64,000 bases of DNA, taken from QHXQ01 sp038322995 (GTDB lineage Bacteria; Acidobacteriota; Blastocatellia; Pyrinomonadales; Pyrinomonadaceae). Shown piece by piece: positions 8,908-18,319 of the stretch. Positions within the stretch are counted from its first letter, which is position 1. Each line of letters begins with the position of its first letter. A program made the translations under genes and the position numbers. The notes beneath the pieces were generated by a model that worked only from the letters and a program-made list of their open reading frames with translations, made no database searches and was not told the origin of the DNA. The stretch spans positions 1-64,000 of the forward strand of contig JBBQGM010000005.1 in assembly GCA_038322995.1 (NCBI GenBank). Direction: 5' to 3'.

Positions 8908-11900
8908 ATGAAATCCGTTTCTCCGTCAGCACGGCCCGCGTGGCGTAGCACGCGTCGTCTCACCCTCTGGCTCGGGCTGCTGCTCCTTGCCGGCAGCGTC
9001 CCCTTCATCACGCACGGACAACGGCAAGCCGATGGCGAGCGCGCCACCACGTTTGGCGCACCGCGCACAATCGTTGATAAGCTGGATGACGCGCCATTCG
9101 TGCCGGGGCACGTACTCGTACGCTTTCGTAGCGACGCGCTGGCTGAGCGGGCCGAGGCGGCCAGCGCCGCGCTCACGCTGGCGGACGGTGAAGACGCCGC
9201 TGTGCAGGTCGAACAGTTTGACGGTTCGGAGTTGGTCGATGGCTTGCGCCTTGCGCACGTCGCACCGGCCGATACGCTTGCTGCCATCGCCGCCCTGAAC
9301 GCCCGCGCCGACGTGCTCTATGCCGAGCCGGACTATATCTGGCAGGTGGACAGAGTGCCGAACGATCCGAATTACGGTTCAGCCAATATGTACGGACTGC
9401 GTAAGATCGGGGCCGAGCAAGCGTGGGACATCACCACTGGCACAGACGACAACACGGTCGTCGTCGGCGTGCTTGATGGCGGCGTGGATGTAAACCATCC
9501 TGATCTGCGCGACAACATCTGGGTGAACCCCGGCGAGATTCCGGGCAATGGCATTGACGACGACGGCAACGGTTTTGTGGACGACATCAACGGCTACAAC
9601 TTCGCGCACAATCGCGGCGCGGTCTTCGATAGCGAGAATGGCGACGAGCATGCGACGCACGTCGCCGGCACGATTGGCGCACGCGGCGACAACGGCATCG
9701 GCGTGGTCGGCGTCAACTGGAAGACGCGCATCATGTCGCTCAAGGTGTTGGCAGATGGCGGCGGTTCGACCTCCGACATCATACGCGGCTACAACTATGC
9801 CGTGCTGATGCGGCAGCGCGGCGTAAACCTGCGCGTGCTGAACAATTCCTACGGCGGGCGCGGCTTCTCGCAGGCGGCGCAGGATGCCATCGGCGGACTC
9901 AATCAGGCGGGCATCCTGTTCGTCGCCGCCGCTGGCAACGACGCGGTCAACAATTTCAACATCCCGCACTATCCATCAGACTATGCCCTGCCAAATATGA
10001 TCTCGGTCGCCGCTACGACGAGTTCCGACTCGCTCGCTAGTTTCTCCAACTTCGGCACACGCGCCGTCAACATCGGCGCGCCCGGCGCGTCAATCTTAAG
10101 CACTGTCCCGGCCAGCATGAACGTATGTGGTACGGGCTCGGCTTACTGCTCCTTTAGTGGTACGTCGATGGCTTCGCCACACGTCGCAGGCGCGGCGGCG
10201 CTCGTCTGTGCGCAGTATCCGAACATCGCCGTAGAACAACTGCGCGGTGCATTGCTCTACAGCGGCGACCTGACGATAGCGACGCTAGGCAAAACCACAA
10301 CGGATCGGCGGCTGAACGTCTTTAAAACCTTGCAGAATCTCGCTACAGGCGACGCCACCCCCCCGGCCGCGGCCGGGCAACTGCGCATCACCGGGCAGAG
10401 CGGGCGCAGTGTATCGCTCGCGTGGACTGCGCCGGGCGACGACGGCAACACGGGGCAGGCAACCGACTATGATTTCTTCTTCATCAACCCAATCAACGGC
10501 GCGCGCATACTCTTAGCCTCAAGCGTCGCGCCCCCAGTCGGCACGCCCGGGCCGGCCGGCACGGCGCAGAGCGTTACACTTGATCTGCCGTACCGCAATT
10601 TCAGCGGTACGATTGAGTTGAGAACTTACGACAAGGTAGGCTTAAGTAGCACTGCGTCAATCGGCGTTACGGTCAGCGTGAACAACAGCAGCGACCCTTA
10701 TCTGATCAGCGAAACTGCCGCCACATCGCTCACGACCGGCGGCACGCCGCTTAATTTCCACGCCGACGACAACTATACGTTCTATAGCTTGGGCAACTTC
10801 AGCTTCCCCTACTACGGCCAAACCTACACGTCCCTCGTCGTCTCCTCCAACGGCGTGCTGTATCTCAACCCGCAGAGCGAACTGCCGCGCAACAGCGACG
10901 GCACGGGCGACGACGCGGGCAGTGCCGTCGCCGACCTACGGGGCTTGAAGATGATCGCTGGACTATGGGACGACCTGCGCACGGATAACACCGGCGGCGA
11001 CGTGTTCGTCACGCAGGACAGCGAGCGCGTGATCTTTCGCTGGCAGGCGCGCACTTATCTGAACACCAACCCGGATTCCGGTGCGCCGGTCAACTTCGAG
11101 ATCGAGTTGCGCAGAGACGGCACGATCCAGATTCGCTACGGCAGCGGCAACACGAACGTACGGCCGGTGGTCGGCATCTCCGGCGGCGATTTCGATCCGT
11201 ACGTCGTCACTTCGCATACCTCCGAAGGCGCGCTCATCAATTTAACCAACGCGCCAAACGTTAGCTTCGTCCCGCGTAGCGCCGCCCCGGCTTGCACCTA
11301 CACGCTGCCGCAAGCGAGTGCGAGCGTGTCCAGCGGTGGCGGCAGTTTCACTGCCGGCGTGACCACGCAAGCGGGCTGCGGGCTAACTGCGGCACAGGTC
11401 ACGAGCAACGCGCCTTGGCTGACAGTTGGCGCGGTGACGGTGGGTGGCGCAGGTGCCGGCACGGTTAACTACACTGTCTCGGCCAACACAGCTACGGCCC
11501 CCCGCACCGGCACATTAACCATCGCTGGTCAAACCTTCACGGTCTTGCAAGCGGCGGCGGTACCCCTCTGCACCTATACGCTCGTGCAGACGAGCAGCAA
11601 TGTGGTGGCAGCCGGCGGCAATTTCAACGTCGGCGTCACGACGCAGGCAGGTTGTACGTTGACCACATCGCAGGTCACGAGCAGCGCGCCTTGGCTGACA
11701 GTTGACACGGTGACGACAGGCAGCGGCAGCGGCACGGTCAATTACACGGCCGCGTCAAACAACACAGGCGTGGCGCGCACCGGCACCTTAACCATCGCCG
11801 GGCAGATCTTCACGGTCACGCAAGCGGCGGGGGCCCCCGTCGCCCCTACGCTTCAGTTCAGCGCGGCGAATTATTCGGTGGGCGAGGGCAATGGGCAGGC

Positions 11901-13008
11901 GACGATCACCGTCACCCGCACGAACGACACTTCCGGCACGGTGACGGTGGACTACCGGACAGCGGATAGTGACACCTTCACGGTCGGCTGCGCGGACACG
12001 GTTAACAATCGCGGGGCCGCGTTCGGCCGCTGCGACTTTGCCACCACGGTCGACACTTTAAGCTTCGCGCCGGGCGAGACGAGCAAGACGTTCGTCGTGC
12101 CCATCATCAACGACGCGCATGTCGAGGGCAACGAGACATTTCAGATCATGCTCAGCAATCCGGCGGGCGCGGCCCTCGGCACACAGACCACAGCCACCGT
12201 GACTATCGCGGATAACGACGTGGCGGGCCAAGCGAACCCGATCTTCCAGACGCCGTTCTTCGTACGCCAGCAATATCTCGATTTCCTCGCGCGCGAACCG
12301 GAAGCGACTGAGCCGTATTCGGCCCTGCTCAATAATTGCGCGGACGTGAACACAGGGCCGGCGGTGCCATCGGGCTGCGACCGCATCACGGTCTCGGGCG
12401 CGTTCTTCGGCTCGCCGGAGTTTAGGGACAAGGGCATCTATATCATTGTGTTCTACCGCGTGGCCTTCAACCGCTTGCCGACTTACGCCGAGTTTGCCGT
12501 GGACTTGCGCGGCGTGACGGGCACGACCGGCCCGGAGACGCTGGCCAAGCGCGCCACCTTCGCCACCGCCTTCACGCAACGGCCAGCGTTCGGGAGCGCC
12601 TACGGCGCGCTGGCGGACGCGGATTACGTTGCGGCGCTATTCAACAACCTGGCCTTAATCACAACGCCTGACCCGCAGAATCCGGACGGCAGCCTGAACC
12701 CGGATGGCACGCGCACGATTCAGAAAGTGACGCTCACGCGGTCGGACTTAGTTGCCCGGCTCGGCAGCGGCGCGTTGACGCGGGCCCAGGTGCTGCGCGC
12801 CATCGTGCAGAGCGATCAGATCAGCACTGCGGAAGCCACCAACGCCTTCGTCGCCTCGCAATATTACGGCTACCTGCGGCGCACGCCCGACACGGGCGGC
12901 TTCAACGGCTGGATCAGCTACTTGACGACGCATCCGGGCGACTTCCGCACGATGGTCAACGGCTTTGTGAACTCCATTGAATATCGGCTCCGGTTCGGTA
13001 TGCAGTAA
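8908..13008 (+). CDS. Secreted multidomain subtilisin-family (S8) serine protease with BACON, Calx-beta and DUF4214 domains
   Basis: A 1366-residue exported protease. After a signal peptide (about 1-35) comes an inhibitor-type propeptide (VPGHVLVRFRSDALAER, about 60-140). The S8 catalytic domain has Asp190 in GVLDGGVDVNHPDL, His248 in HATHVAGTIGA and Ser420 in SGTSMASPHVAGAAAL, so the triad is complete. It continues with a fibronectin-III-like segment (about 485-590), a beta-rich domain (about 600-785), two BACON-like repeats (about 793-975, each with APWLTV and RTGTLTIAGQ), a Calx-beta domain (about 980-1105) and a C-terminal DUF4214 region (about 1110-1366). ATG 8908 has GGAG seven bases upstream. 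A likely surface or extracellular protease; its substrate cannot be told. Confidence 0.92.
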   Translation: MKSVSPSARPAWRSTRRLTLWLGLLLLAGSVPFITHGQRQADGERATTFGAPRTIVDKLDDAPFVPGHVLVRFRSDALAERAEAASAALTLADGEDAAVQVEQFDGSELVDGLRLAHVAPADTLAAIAALNARADVLYAEPDYIWQVDRVPNDPNYGSANMYGLRKIGAEQAWDITTGTDDNTVVVGVLDGGVDVNHPDLRDNIWVNPGEIPGNGIDDDGNGFVDDINGYNFAHNRGAVFDSENGDEHATHVAGTIGARGDNGIGVVGVNWKTRIMSLKVLADGGGSTSDIIRGYNYAVLMRQRGVNLRVLNNSYGGRGFSQAAQDAIGGLNQAGILFVAAAGNDAVNNFNIPHYPSDYALPNMISVAATTSSDSLASFSNFGTRAVNIGAPGASILSTVPASMNVCGTGSAYCSFSGTSMASPHVAGAAALVCAQYPNIAVEQLRGALLYSGDLTIATLGKTTTDRRLNVFKTLQNLATGDATPPAAAGQLRITGQSGRSVSLAWTAPGDDGNTGQATDYDFFFINPINGARILLASSVAPPVGTPGPAGTAQSVTLDLPYRNFSGTIELRTYDKVGLSSTASIGVTVSVNNSSDPYLISETAATSLTTGGTPLNFHADDNYTFYSLGNFSFPYYGQTYTSLVVSSNGVLYLNPQSELPRNSDGTGDDAGSAVADLRGLKMIAGLWDDLRTDNTGGDVFVTQDSERVIFRWQARTYLNTNPDSGAPVNFEIELRRDGTIQIRYGSGNTNVRPVVGISGGDFDPYVVTSHTSEGALINLTNAPNVSFVPRSAAPACTYTLPQASASVSSGGGSFTAGVTTQAGCGLTAAQVTSNAPWLTVGAVTVGGAGAGTVNYTVSANTATAPRTGTLTIAGQTFTVLQAAAVPLCTYTLVQTSSNVVAAGGNFNVGVTTQAGCTLTTSQVTSSAPWLTVDTVTTGSGSGTVNYTAASNNTGVARTGTLTIAGQIFTVTQAAGAPVAPTLQFSAANYSVGEGNGQATITVTRTNDTSGTVTVDYRTADSDTFTVGCADTVNNRGAAFGRCDFATTVDTLSFAPGETSKTFVVPIINDAHVEGNETFQIMLSNPAGAALGTQTTATVTIADNDVAGQANPIFQTPFFVRQQYLDFLAREPEATEPYSALLNNCADVNTGPAVPSGCDRITVSGAFFGSPEFRDKGIYIIVFYRVAFNRLPTYAEFAVDLRGVTGTTGPETLAKRATFATAFTQRPAFGSAYGALADADYVAALFNNLALITTPDPQNPDGSLNPDGTRTIQKVTLTRSDLVARLGSGALTRAQVLRAIVQSDQISTAEATNAFVASQYYGYLRRTPDTGGFNGWISYLTTHPGDFRTMVNGFVNSIEYRLRFGMQ

Positions 13009-13016
13009 AGAACAAG

Positions 13017-13073
13017 GCTGCGGGATGAAAGAGGGTGCCTACTGCCCGCGTAACTACGCTTTCATCCCGCAGC
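13017..13073 (+). terminator. 15-bp perfect inverted repeat after the subtilisin gene
   Basis: GCTGCGGGATGAAAG at 13017 and its exact complement CTTTCATCCCGCAGC at 13059 enclose 27 bases, starting eight bases after the stop codon. Position and strength suggest a transcription-ending or mRNA-stabilising hairpin, although no T-run follows. Confidence 0.55.
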
Positions 13074-13283
13074 CCTACCTCGTCCCAGCCAACGCGCGGG
13101 CGGGCGGCGCACATCAGAGCAGAGATTGCGCACGCTTGCTCTGGCGCGGGGCTTCCGCTTAGAATGCCCGTTCGTACTGCACGCACGGGCGGCGCACGTC
13201 GGCCGGCGCGGCCGCTCGACCTGAAGCACTTTCACGTGCCGATTACCTAAATCTTAACAAGGTCTCATCTGGAGATTTGCTTG

Positions 13284-15836
13284 GTGAAACAATTTTTCCG
13301 TCTGTCCGGCTTGAGTTGTGCCCTGCTTTGCCTGCTCTGCGCGGGCGTAGCGGCGCAGACGCCGACGCCCGCGCCGTTCGTCGTGCAAGTCACGGCCGCC
13401 ACGCCCGCCCCCGTGGCCAGCCCGACGCCCGTAGGATCGGCGGACGTAAACGCCTACACCGGCGGCATCAGTGGCAACGGGCGGTTCATCGTCTTCGAGT
13501 CGAAGGGCGATCTGGCGACCATCGCGCAGGGGCAGACGACGCGCACGCCCGGCAACGCCGACGGCAACCGCGAAATCTTCCTCTGGGACGCCGCGCAGCG
13601 CCGCATCTTTCAACTCACCGACACCAGAAGCGCGCTCGTCGATAACACCAAAAACCCGTTTGACCAAACCAACGTCGCGGTTGAGGTCAGCAACAATCGT
13701 CCCCAGATCAGCCGCGACGGTAGATGGCTCGTCTTCAGTTCCAACGCGGCCACGCCCGGCAGTTTCGACGGTACGACCGCAGGCAACAAAAGCGCGCTGC
13801 AAGCCGACGGCAATCAGGAGCTTTTCCTCTATCGCATTCCTGACGCGCCCGCCGCCAGCCTGACGAGCGGCGTCGATCCCGGCTTCCTCGATCTGCGGAA
13901 CTTGAACGGGTTTACGCGCGTCACCAACACGCCCGCGAGTGCTAGCCCGCGGGCCGGGGGCGCAAACGCCGGCCCCTTCGTCGCCGACGATAATCGCGCC
14001 GCCACCATCAACGACACCGGCTCACGCATCGCCTTCGTCTCGACGCGCAATCTGCCGACCACGAACAGTCGCACGAACACGGACGCCAATCCTGAAATCT
14101 ATGCCTACAACCGGCTGACCAATGCGTTCACGCAGATCACGCTCACTTCAGGGACGTTGATCTTCAACGACACGCCCGCAATTTCCGGCGGCACGAGCGA
14201 CGACGCGGTAGGCGAGAATCAGAACTCGACTATCGCCTTCTACTCGAACGCGACCACCATGCCGGGCACGAACGGCGCAAACGTCGCCGATAACGCGGAC
14301 GGCAACAGCGAGGTGTTTGTCGCCAACTTTGACGGCGTCGGACTGACGAGTCTCAAAGAGGTGACTCGCACTAAGTCCGCCACGGCCGGCCAAGTAGTCA
14401 ATGCTCTGACATTCGGCCAGCGGGTCAGCCGCAACGGCAATCTGATCGCCTTCGAGTCGCTCGCCGATGATCCGGCGGCCAACGTTGTGCCAACTTTGGG
14501 GAACAGCACTGTGTTCGTCTATAACGTGACGACGAGTACGCTCGTGCCGGTCGGGCCCCGCGCCGCCAGCACAGAGGCCGGCGACATCACGCGCTTCCCG
14601 ACGTTTACGGGCGACAGCGCTCGGCTCGTCTTCGCGTCAAATCTGAACTTGAAGGCAGACGCGACGCGGGTTGATGCTGGCGACGCGACCGGGCTAAACC
14701 CAACGCGCAACGTGCAACTCTTCACTGTGCCAGTGCCGGCTACGGCCACCACGGCGCTCGTCGTGACGCGCCTGACAAGCTTCGCAACCGGCGGATTCAT
14801 CCAGTTCGCTGTCAGCAATACCATCGAGCGCATCGCTTTCAGCATTCCCTCGGTTGAACTTGGCGGCGGCAATGGCACCCCAACGACCGACTTCTCGACC
14901 GAGGTTTACTATCTAGTCGCGCCGCCCGCGCCATCCACGAGCGACACTGCGGCGACGGCCAGCGCGCTGGCCTACGCCACGGGCGCAAGCCGCAACGCGG
15001 TTGCCACGCCCGTCGCCTCGCCGACGCCGACGCCTTCGCCGACACCCACGACGACCCCGTTAGCGGGCCTTGCGCCGGGCATGATGGCCGTCGTCAACAC
15101 CACCGCGCAGTCGGGCACGGTGACGTTCGCGGCGGCGGCCCAGATGGTCGGTTGTGTGCCGGCGAACGCGAACTGCGATGCCGCCTCGGAGTCACATCGC
15201 CAGCCGGCGCTCCCGTTCGAGTTGAACGGTGTCTCGCTCTCGATTGCGAACGCGGCGGCGGGGCTCTACTTTGTCAGCCCGAACGAGATTCAATTCGAGG
15301 TGCCGCGCGGCTTGCCCGTGACGACGGGGACGAACACCGTGCCTGTCGTTATCAACATCCGCGAGGCGGGCGGCGTGCGGACGGTGCGCAGCCTATTGCA
15401 GATCGTGCCGGCGCAACCCGACATTTTTACTACCACCAACGGCCCCGGCGGGCGCGCTGTCATAAGTAATGTAACAAACCCGCTCGTGGGCACAGGTACG
15501 CCGGAGCCGTTCACCGTGACCACGACTTACGCTGACGGCACGGGGCAGAACGTGACGGCACCGACCAGATTGCGCCTGGCCTTGACGGGCGTGCGGGGCA
15601 TAGCGACGAGCCAGATCACCGTCCGGCTCGTCAAGGTCAGCGATAACACCAACACGGACATCACCGGCGCGAGCGTCGTCAACCTGACGACGACTGACAT
15701 GCCCGGCCTGTCGCAACTCGATTTTCTCCTGCCCGCATCGCTTGCGGGCGCGGGTGACGTGGCGGTTGTCGTCATCGTCACCGGCGGGGCCACGAGCCGG
15801 GCCGCCGACACCGCGCCGCGCTTCCGCATTAACTGA
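13284..15836 (+). CDS. Secreted beta-propeller (TolB/WD40-like) protein with C-terminal Soli_cterm-type domain
   Basis: An exported protein of 850 residues. The signal peptide VKQFFRLSGLSCALLCLL ends near VAAQT. Residues about 35-540 contain repeated blades of the form GRFIVFESKGDL, GRWLVFSSNA and SRIAFVSTRN with recurring DxNxEIF/Y motifs, typical of PD40/TolB-like propellers. A Thr/Pro-rich linker (PSPTPTTTP) leads to a region from about residue 594 that resembles the Solibacter C-terminal domain (TIGR03437): GLYFVSPNEIQFEVPRGLP, then LLQIVPAQPDIFTT. GTG 13284 and TTG 13281 are both possible after GGAG 13271. The role is unknown; such proteins are usually surface-exposed or secreted. Confidence 0.8.
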   Translation: MKQFFRLSGLSCALLCLLCAGVAAQTPTPAPFVVQVTAATPAPVASPTPVGSADVNAYTGGISGNGRFIVFESKGDLATIAQGQTTRTPGNADGNREIFLWDAAQRRIFQLTDTRSALVDNTKNPFDQTNVAVEVSNNRPQISRDGRWLVFSSNAATPGSFDGTTAGNKSALQADGNQELFLYRIPDAPAASLTSGVDPGFLDLRNLNGFTRVTNTPASASPRAGGANAGPFVADDNRAATINDTGSRIAFVSTRNLPTTNSRTNTDANPEIYAYNRLTNAFTQITLTSGTLIFNDTPAISGGTSDDAVGENQNSTIAFYSNATTMPGTNGANVADNADGNSEVFVANFDGVGLTSLKEVTRTKSATAGQVVNALTFGQRVSRNGNLIAFESLADDPAANVVPTLGNSTVFVYNVTTSTLVPVGPRAASTEAGDITRFPTFTGDSARLVFASNLNLKADATRVDAGDATGLNPTRNVQLFTVPVPATATTALVVTRLTSFATGGFIQFAVSNTIERIAFSIPSVELGGGNGTPTTDFSTEVYYLVAPPAPSTSDTAATASALAYATGASRNAVATPVASPTPTPSPTPTTTPLAGLAPGMMAVVNTTAQSGTVTFAAAAQMVGCVPANANCDAASESHRQPALPFELNGVSLSIANAAAGLYFVSPNEIQFEVPRGLPVTTGTNTVPVVINIREAGGVRTVRSLLQIVPAQPDIFTTTNGPGGRAVISNVTNPLVGTGTPEPFTVTTTYADGTGQNVTAPTRLRLALTGVRGIATSQITVRLVKVSDNTNTDITGASVVNLTTTDMPGLSQLDFLLPASLAGAGDVAVVVIVTGGATSRAADTAPRFRIN

Positions 15837-15856
15837 GCGGCCACAGTCGCGGCCGC
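15837..15856 (+). terminator. GC hairpin directly after the propeller gene
   Basis: GCGGCC and GGCCGC pair around an 8-base loop immediately after the TGA stop. There is no T-run, so termination is uncertain. Confidence 0.35.
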
Positions 15857-15946
15857 CGCAAAATATGCCGGGCGTCGAAAGCCTTCGCCTGCTCTGTTGA
15901 GCGCGACGACTTCCGCCGCCCGGTATCCTCTTTTGAGTCCACGCTT

Positions 15947-17116
15947 ATGCACATCGGCCTTGACGGCATCCCCTTAGCGACGCCGAAGACGGGCATCGGG
16001 CACTACACGTTCGAGTTGGCGCAAGGACTCGCGCGGCTCGCGCCCGAAACTCAGATTGATCTCATCGCGCCCGTGGCACTCGCTTTAGGAGCAGACGGCG
16101 CGGACGCTACTGACGTACCGCCGAATCTGCGCGCCATCCATGCGCCGGTTAACGCCTTGCGCCGCCGTTGGTGGACGATTGGCTTGCCACTCTACGTGCG
16201 CCAGCACGGGTTGACGCTCTTTCATGGCACGAACTATAACGTGCCACTCTGGCAGCGTTGCCCCACAGTCGTCACGATTCACGACCTCTCACTGTTGTTA
16301 CACGCAGAGACGCATGAAGCACACCTCGTGCGCCGCGCCCGCCGTCGGCTGCCGGCCATGACGCGCATCGCCACACACATCCTCACCGATTCCGAAAGCG
16401 TCCGCAGCGAAATTAGTGAACATCTCGGCGTCGCGCCCGCGCGCATTACGGCCGTACCGCTTGCACCGCGACGGGCCTTCCGGCCTGTCGCGGCTGCTGC
16501 CGCGCGGGCGGCGTGCCAACGCCTCGGCGTCGCGGCCGACTTCATCCTGTTTGTCGGCACAGTTGAGCCGCGCAAGAATTTGCTCACGCTCGTGCGCGCG
16601 TTCGACGAGTTGTTCCGCACGACGAGCTTGCGCCCGCAACTCGTCATCGCCGGGCGGAAGGGCTGGCACACGGATGAACTGTTCGGTCATGTCGCCGCGT
16701 CCGACCTCAAGGAACACATTTTGTTCACCGGTTACGTGACGGACGAAGAACTCGCCGCGTTATATTCGTCGTGCCAGGTCTGCGTCTATCCGTCGCTCTA
16801 CGAAGGCTTCGGGCTGCCACCGCTCGAAGCGATGGCCTGCGGCGCACCCGTCATCACCAGCCGTATCCCCGTCATTATCGAGACCGTCGGGCAGGCCGCG
16901 CACCTGATCGAACCGACCAACGTGCCGGAGTTGACCGCGCGCCTCGTCGAACTACTGACGGATGTAAACGCGCGCGCGCACTTCTCCGCCGCCGGACTGG
17001 CCCGCGCGGCCGAGTTTACGTGGGCGCGCACGGCGCGCATGACGTTAGAAGTTTACCGTGAAGTGCTGAGTATGGGAGCGAGTATGGCGCGGGTTGCGGG
17101 CCCGCCAGCGGGTTGA
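15947..17116 (+). CDS. Glycosyltransferase family 4 (GT-B) protein
   Basis: A 389-residue cytoplasmic glycosyltransferase of the GT4 group. The N-terminal domain starts MHIGLDGIPLATPKTGIGHY, with the Gly-rich acceptor-side loop typical of mannosyl- or glucosyltransferases of this class. The C-terminal nucleotide-sugar domain has FVGTVEPRKNLLTLVRAF, FTGYVTDEELAALYSSC and the EGFGLPPLEAMACGAPVI block containing the E-x7-E motif. It is probably membrane-associated and builds a surface glycan. It stands alone between secreted-protein genes and is followed by a strong terminator; donor and acceptor sugars cannot be told from the sequence. Confidence 0.88.
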   Translation: MHIGLDGIPLATPKTGIGHYTFELAQGLARLAPETQIDLIAPVALALGADGADATDVPPNLRAIHAPVNALRRRWWTIGLPLYVRQHGLTLFHGTNYNVPLWQRCPTVVTIHDLSLLLHAETHEAHLVRRARRRLPAMTRIATHILTDSESVRSEISEHLGVAPARITAVPLAPRRAFRPVAAAAARAACQRLGVAADFILFVGTVEPRKNLLTLVRAFDELFRTTSLRPQLVIAGRKGWHTDELFGHVAASDLKEHILFTGYVTDEELAALYSSCQVCVYPSLYEGFGLPPLEAMACGAPVITSRIPVIIETVGQAAHLIEPTNVPELTARLVELLTDVNARAHFSAAGLARAAEFTWARTARMTLEVYREVLSMGASMARVAGPPAG

Positions 17117-17170
17117 GTTTCGGGGGCAACTTCTACACGCGCGCTCTTGGTTTTCAAATCCAAGATCACA

Positions 17171-17208
17171 AAAGGTCGGCGGCCCTGTTGAGGCCGCCGA
17201 CCTTTTTT
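17171..17208. terminator. Strong intrinsic terminator between convergent genes
   Basis: A 14-bp perfect stem (AAAGGTCGGCGGCC and its complement) with a 7-base loop, followed on the plus strand by a T-run. It lies between the GT4 gene (+) and the DUF4214 gene (-), so it probably serves both; on the minus strand the tail is A-rich before the stem and shorter in T. Confidence 0.92.
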
Positions 17209-17229
17209 CTTTGTCAGTGCGTCCGGTTA

Positions 17230-18111
17230 CTAGAACCGGTTGCGATATTCGGTCGAGTCGACGAAGCCGCGCACCATGTCGGTGAAGTTGTTCGGGTTCG
17301 CGTTCAGGTACCTGAGCCATGAGTCGTAGCCGGCCGGCTCCGGATCGCGGCGTAGATAGCCGACGTATTGCATGTAGACGAACGCGGGGTTGAACTCCTT
17401 GGCTGATTCTTCCTGGCTTTCAACGATAGCGCGGAGCGCCACGGCGCGGCCCGCGTCCGTGTTGTTAGCCGTCAGATCGCTGACGATTTGATTGCGATTC
17501 GCGACCGTGACGCCGGCCTTTTGCTGGATGCCGTCCACGAAGGCGGCCGCGGATATACCGCGCGGGAAGTTTGCCAGGAAATCAGCGCGCGTGACCCAGT
17601 TAGTGGCAAAGGCGGTGCGCTTGGCGATCACATCGGCGGCGGTCGCGCCGGTCACACTGCGCATGTCGCCGACCATTTCGTTATAGTTCGGCTGCCGGGC
17701 CAGCGAACTGGTGTAGAAACGAAAGACGAAGAAGCCCTTCAACTGAAACTCCTGCGAGCCGAAGAACGCCGCCGAGGTGGTCAGCCGGGCCTGATGCACA
17801 CACTCCGCATCGCCCGCCGGGCAGTTGGCGAGTACGCGCATCCACGCGGCGAAACCGTCCGTATCGGGGAAGCGGCTCAAGAAGTCGATGTAGTGTTGTT
17901 GGACAAAGAGGTCGCTGTCGTCAATCGTGATGCGCGTCGCCGTGCCCGGCCGCAGGCGCAAGGGCTTGACCTTGATGTCACCGTAGAATAGTTCAGATGG
18001 CAGCGTCGGGTCGTCGGTCACGATGCGCAACGTCGGCGCGCTCTGCGTCTGCGCGAAGGCGTTGAGCGTGAACAATGTCAGCAGGGTAAAGGCAATAATA
18101 ATCTTTCGCAT
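17230..18111 (-). CDS. Exported DUF4214 domain protein
   Basis: A 293-residue protein with a clear signal peptide (MRKIIIAFTLLTLFTLNAFA, cleavage near AQT). From about residue 68 it carries the DUF4214 arrangement: FVQQHYIDFLSRFPDTDGF, FFGSQEFQLKGFFVFRFY, and at the end YVGYLRRDPEPAGYDSW and FVDSTEYRNRF. The same layout forms the C-terminus of the subtilisin at 8908, and a shorter form is in the protein at 37247. The domain's biochemical role is not established; it is frequent in large secreted bacterial proteins. A GGGAG site lies upstream of ATG 18111. Confidence 0.88.
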   Translation of the reverse strand: MRKIIIAFTLLTLFTLNAFAQTQSAPTLRIVTDDPTLPSELFYGDIKVKPLRLRPGTATRITIDDSDLFVQQHYIDFLSRFPDTDGFAAWMRVLANCPAGDAECVHQARLTTSAAFFGSQEFQLKGFFVFRFYTSSLARQPNYNEMVGDMRSVTGATAADVIAKRTAFATNWVTRADFLANFPRGISAAAFVDGIQQKAGVTVANRNQIVSDLTANNTDAGRAVALRAIVESQEESAKEFNPAFVYMQYVGYLRRDPEPAGYDSWLRYLNANPNNFTDMVRGFVDSTEYRNRF

Positions 18112-18319
18112 GTCGGTTACTCCCGATACTCTTAAAAGCGGTGGGACTGTTAAGCTAGTAGTCGTTTTGAAGCCAAATTGGGAGAGCCGGGGCTACTCAC
18201 AAATTTGATTTGACTGGCTGCTGCGAGAACAATCCCCGCAACTCGTACTCTAGCGTGCGCGCGGATCGTTTGTCAACATTCTTGGCCTTGTCGCACGATT
18301 AGACGCGCAGCCGCGGCCG

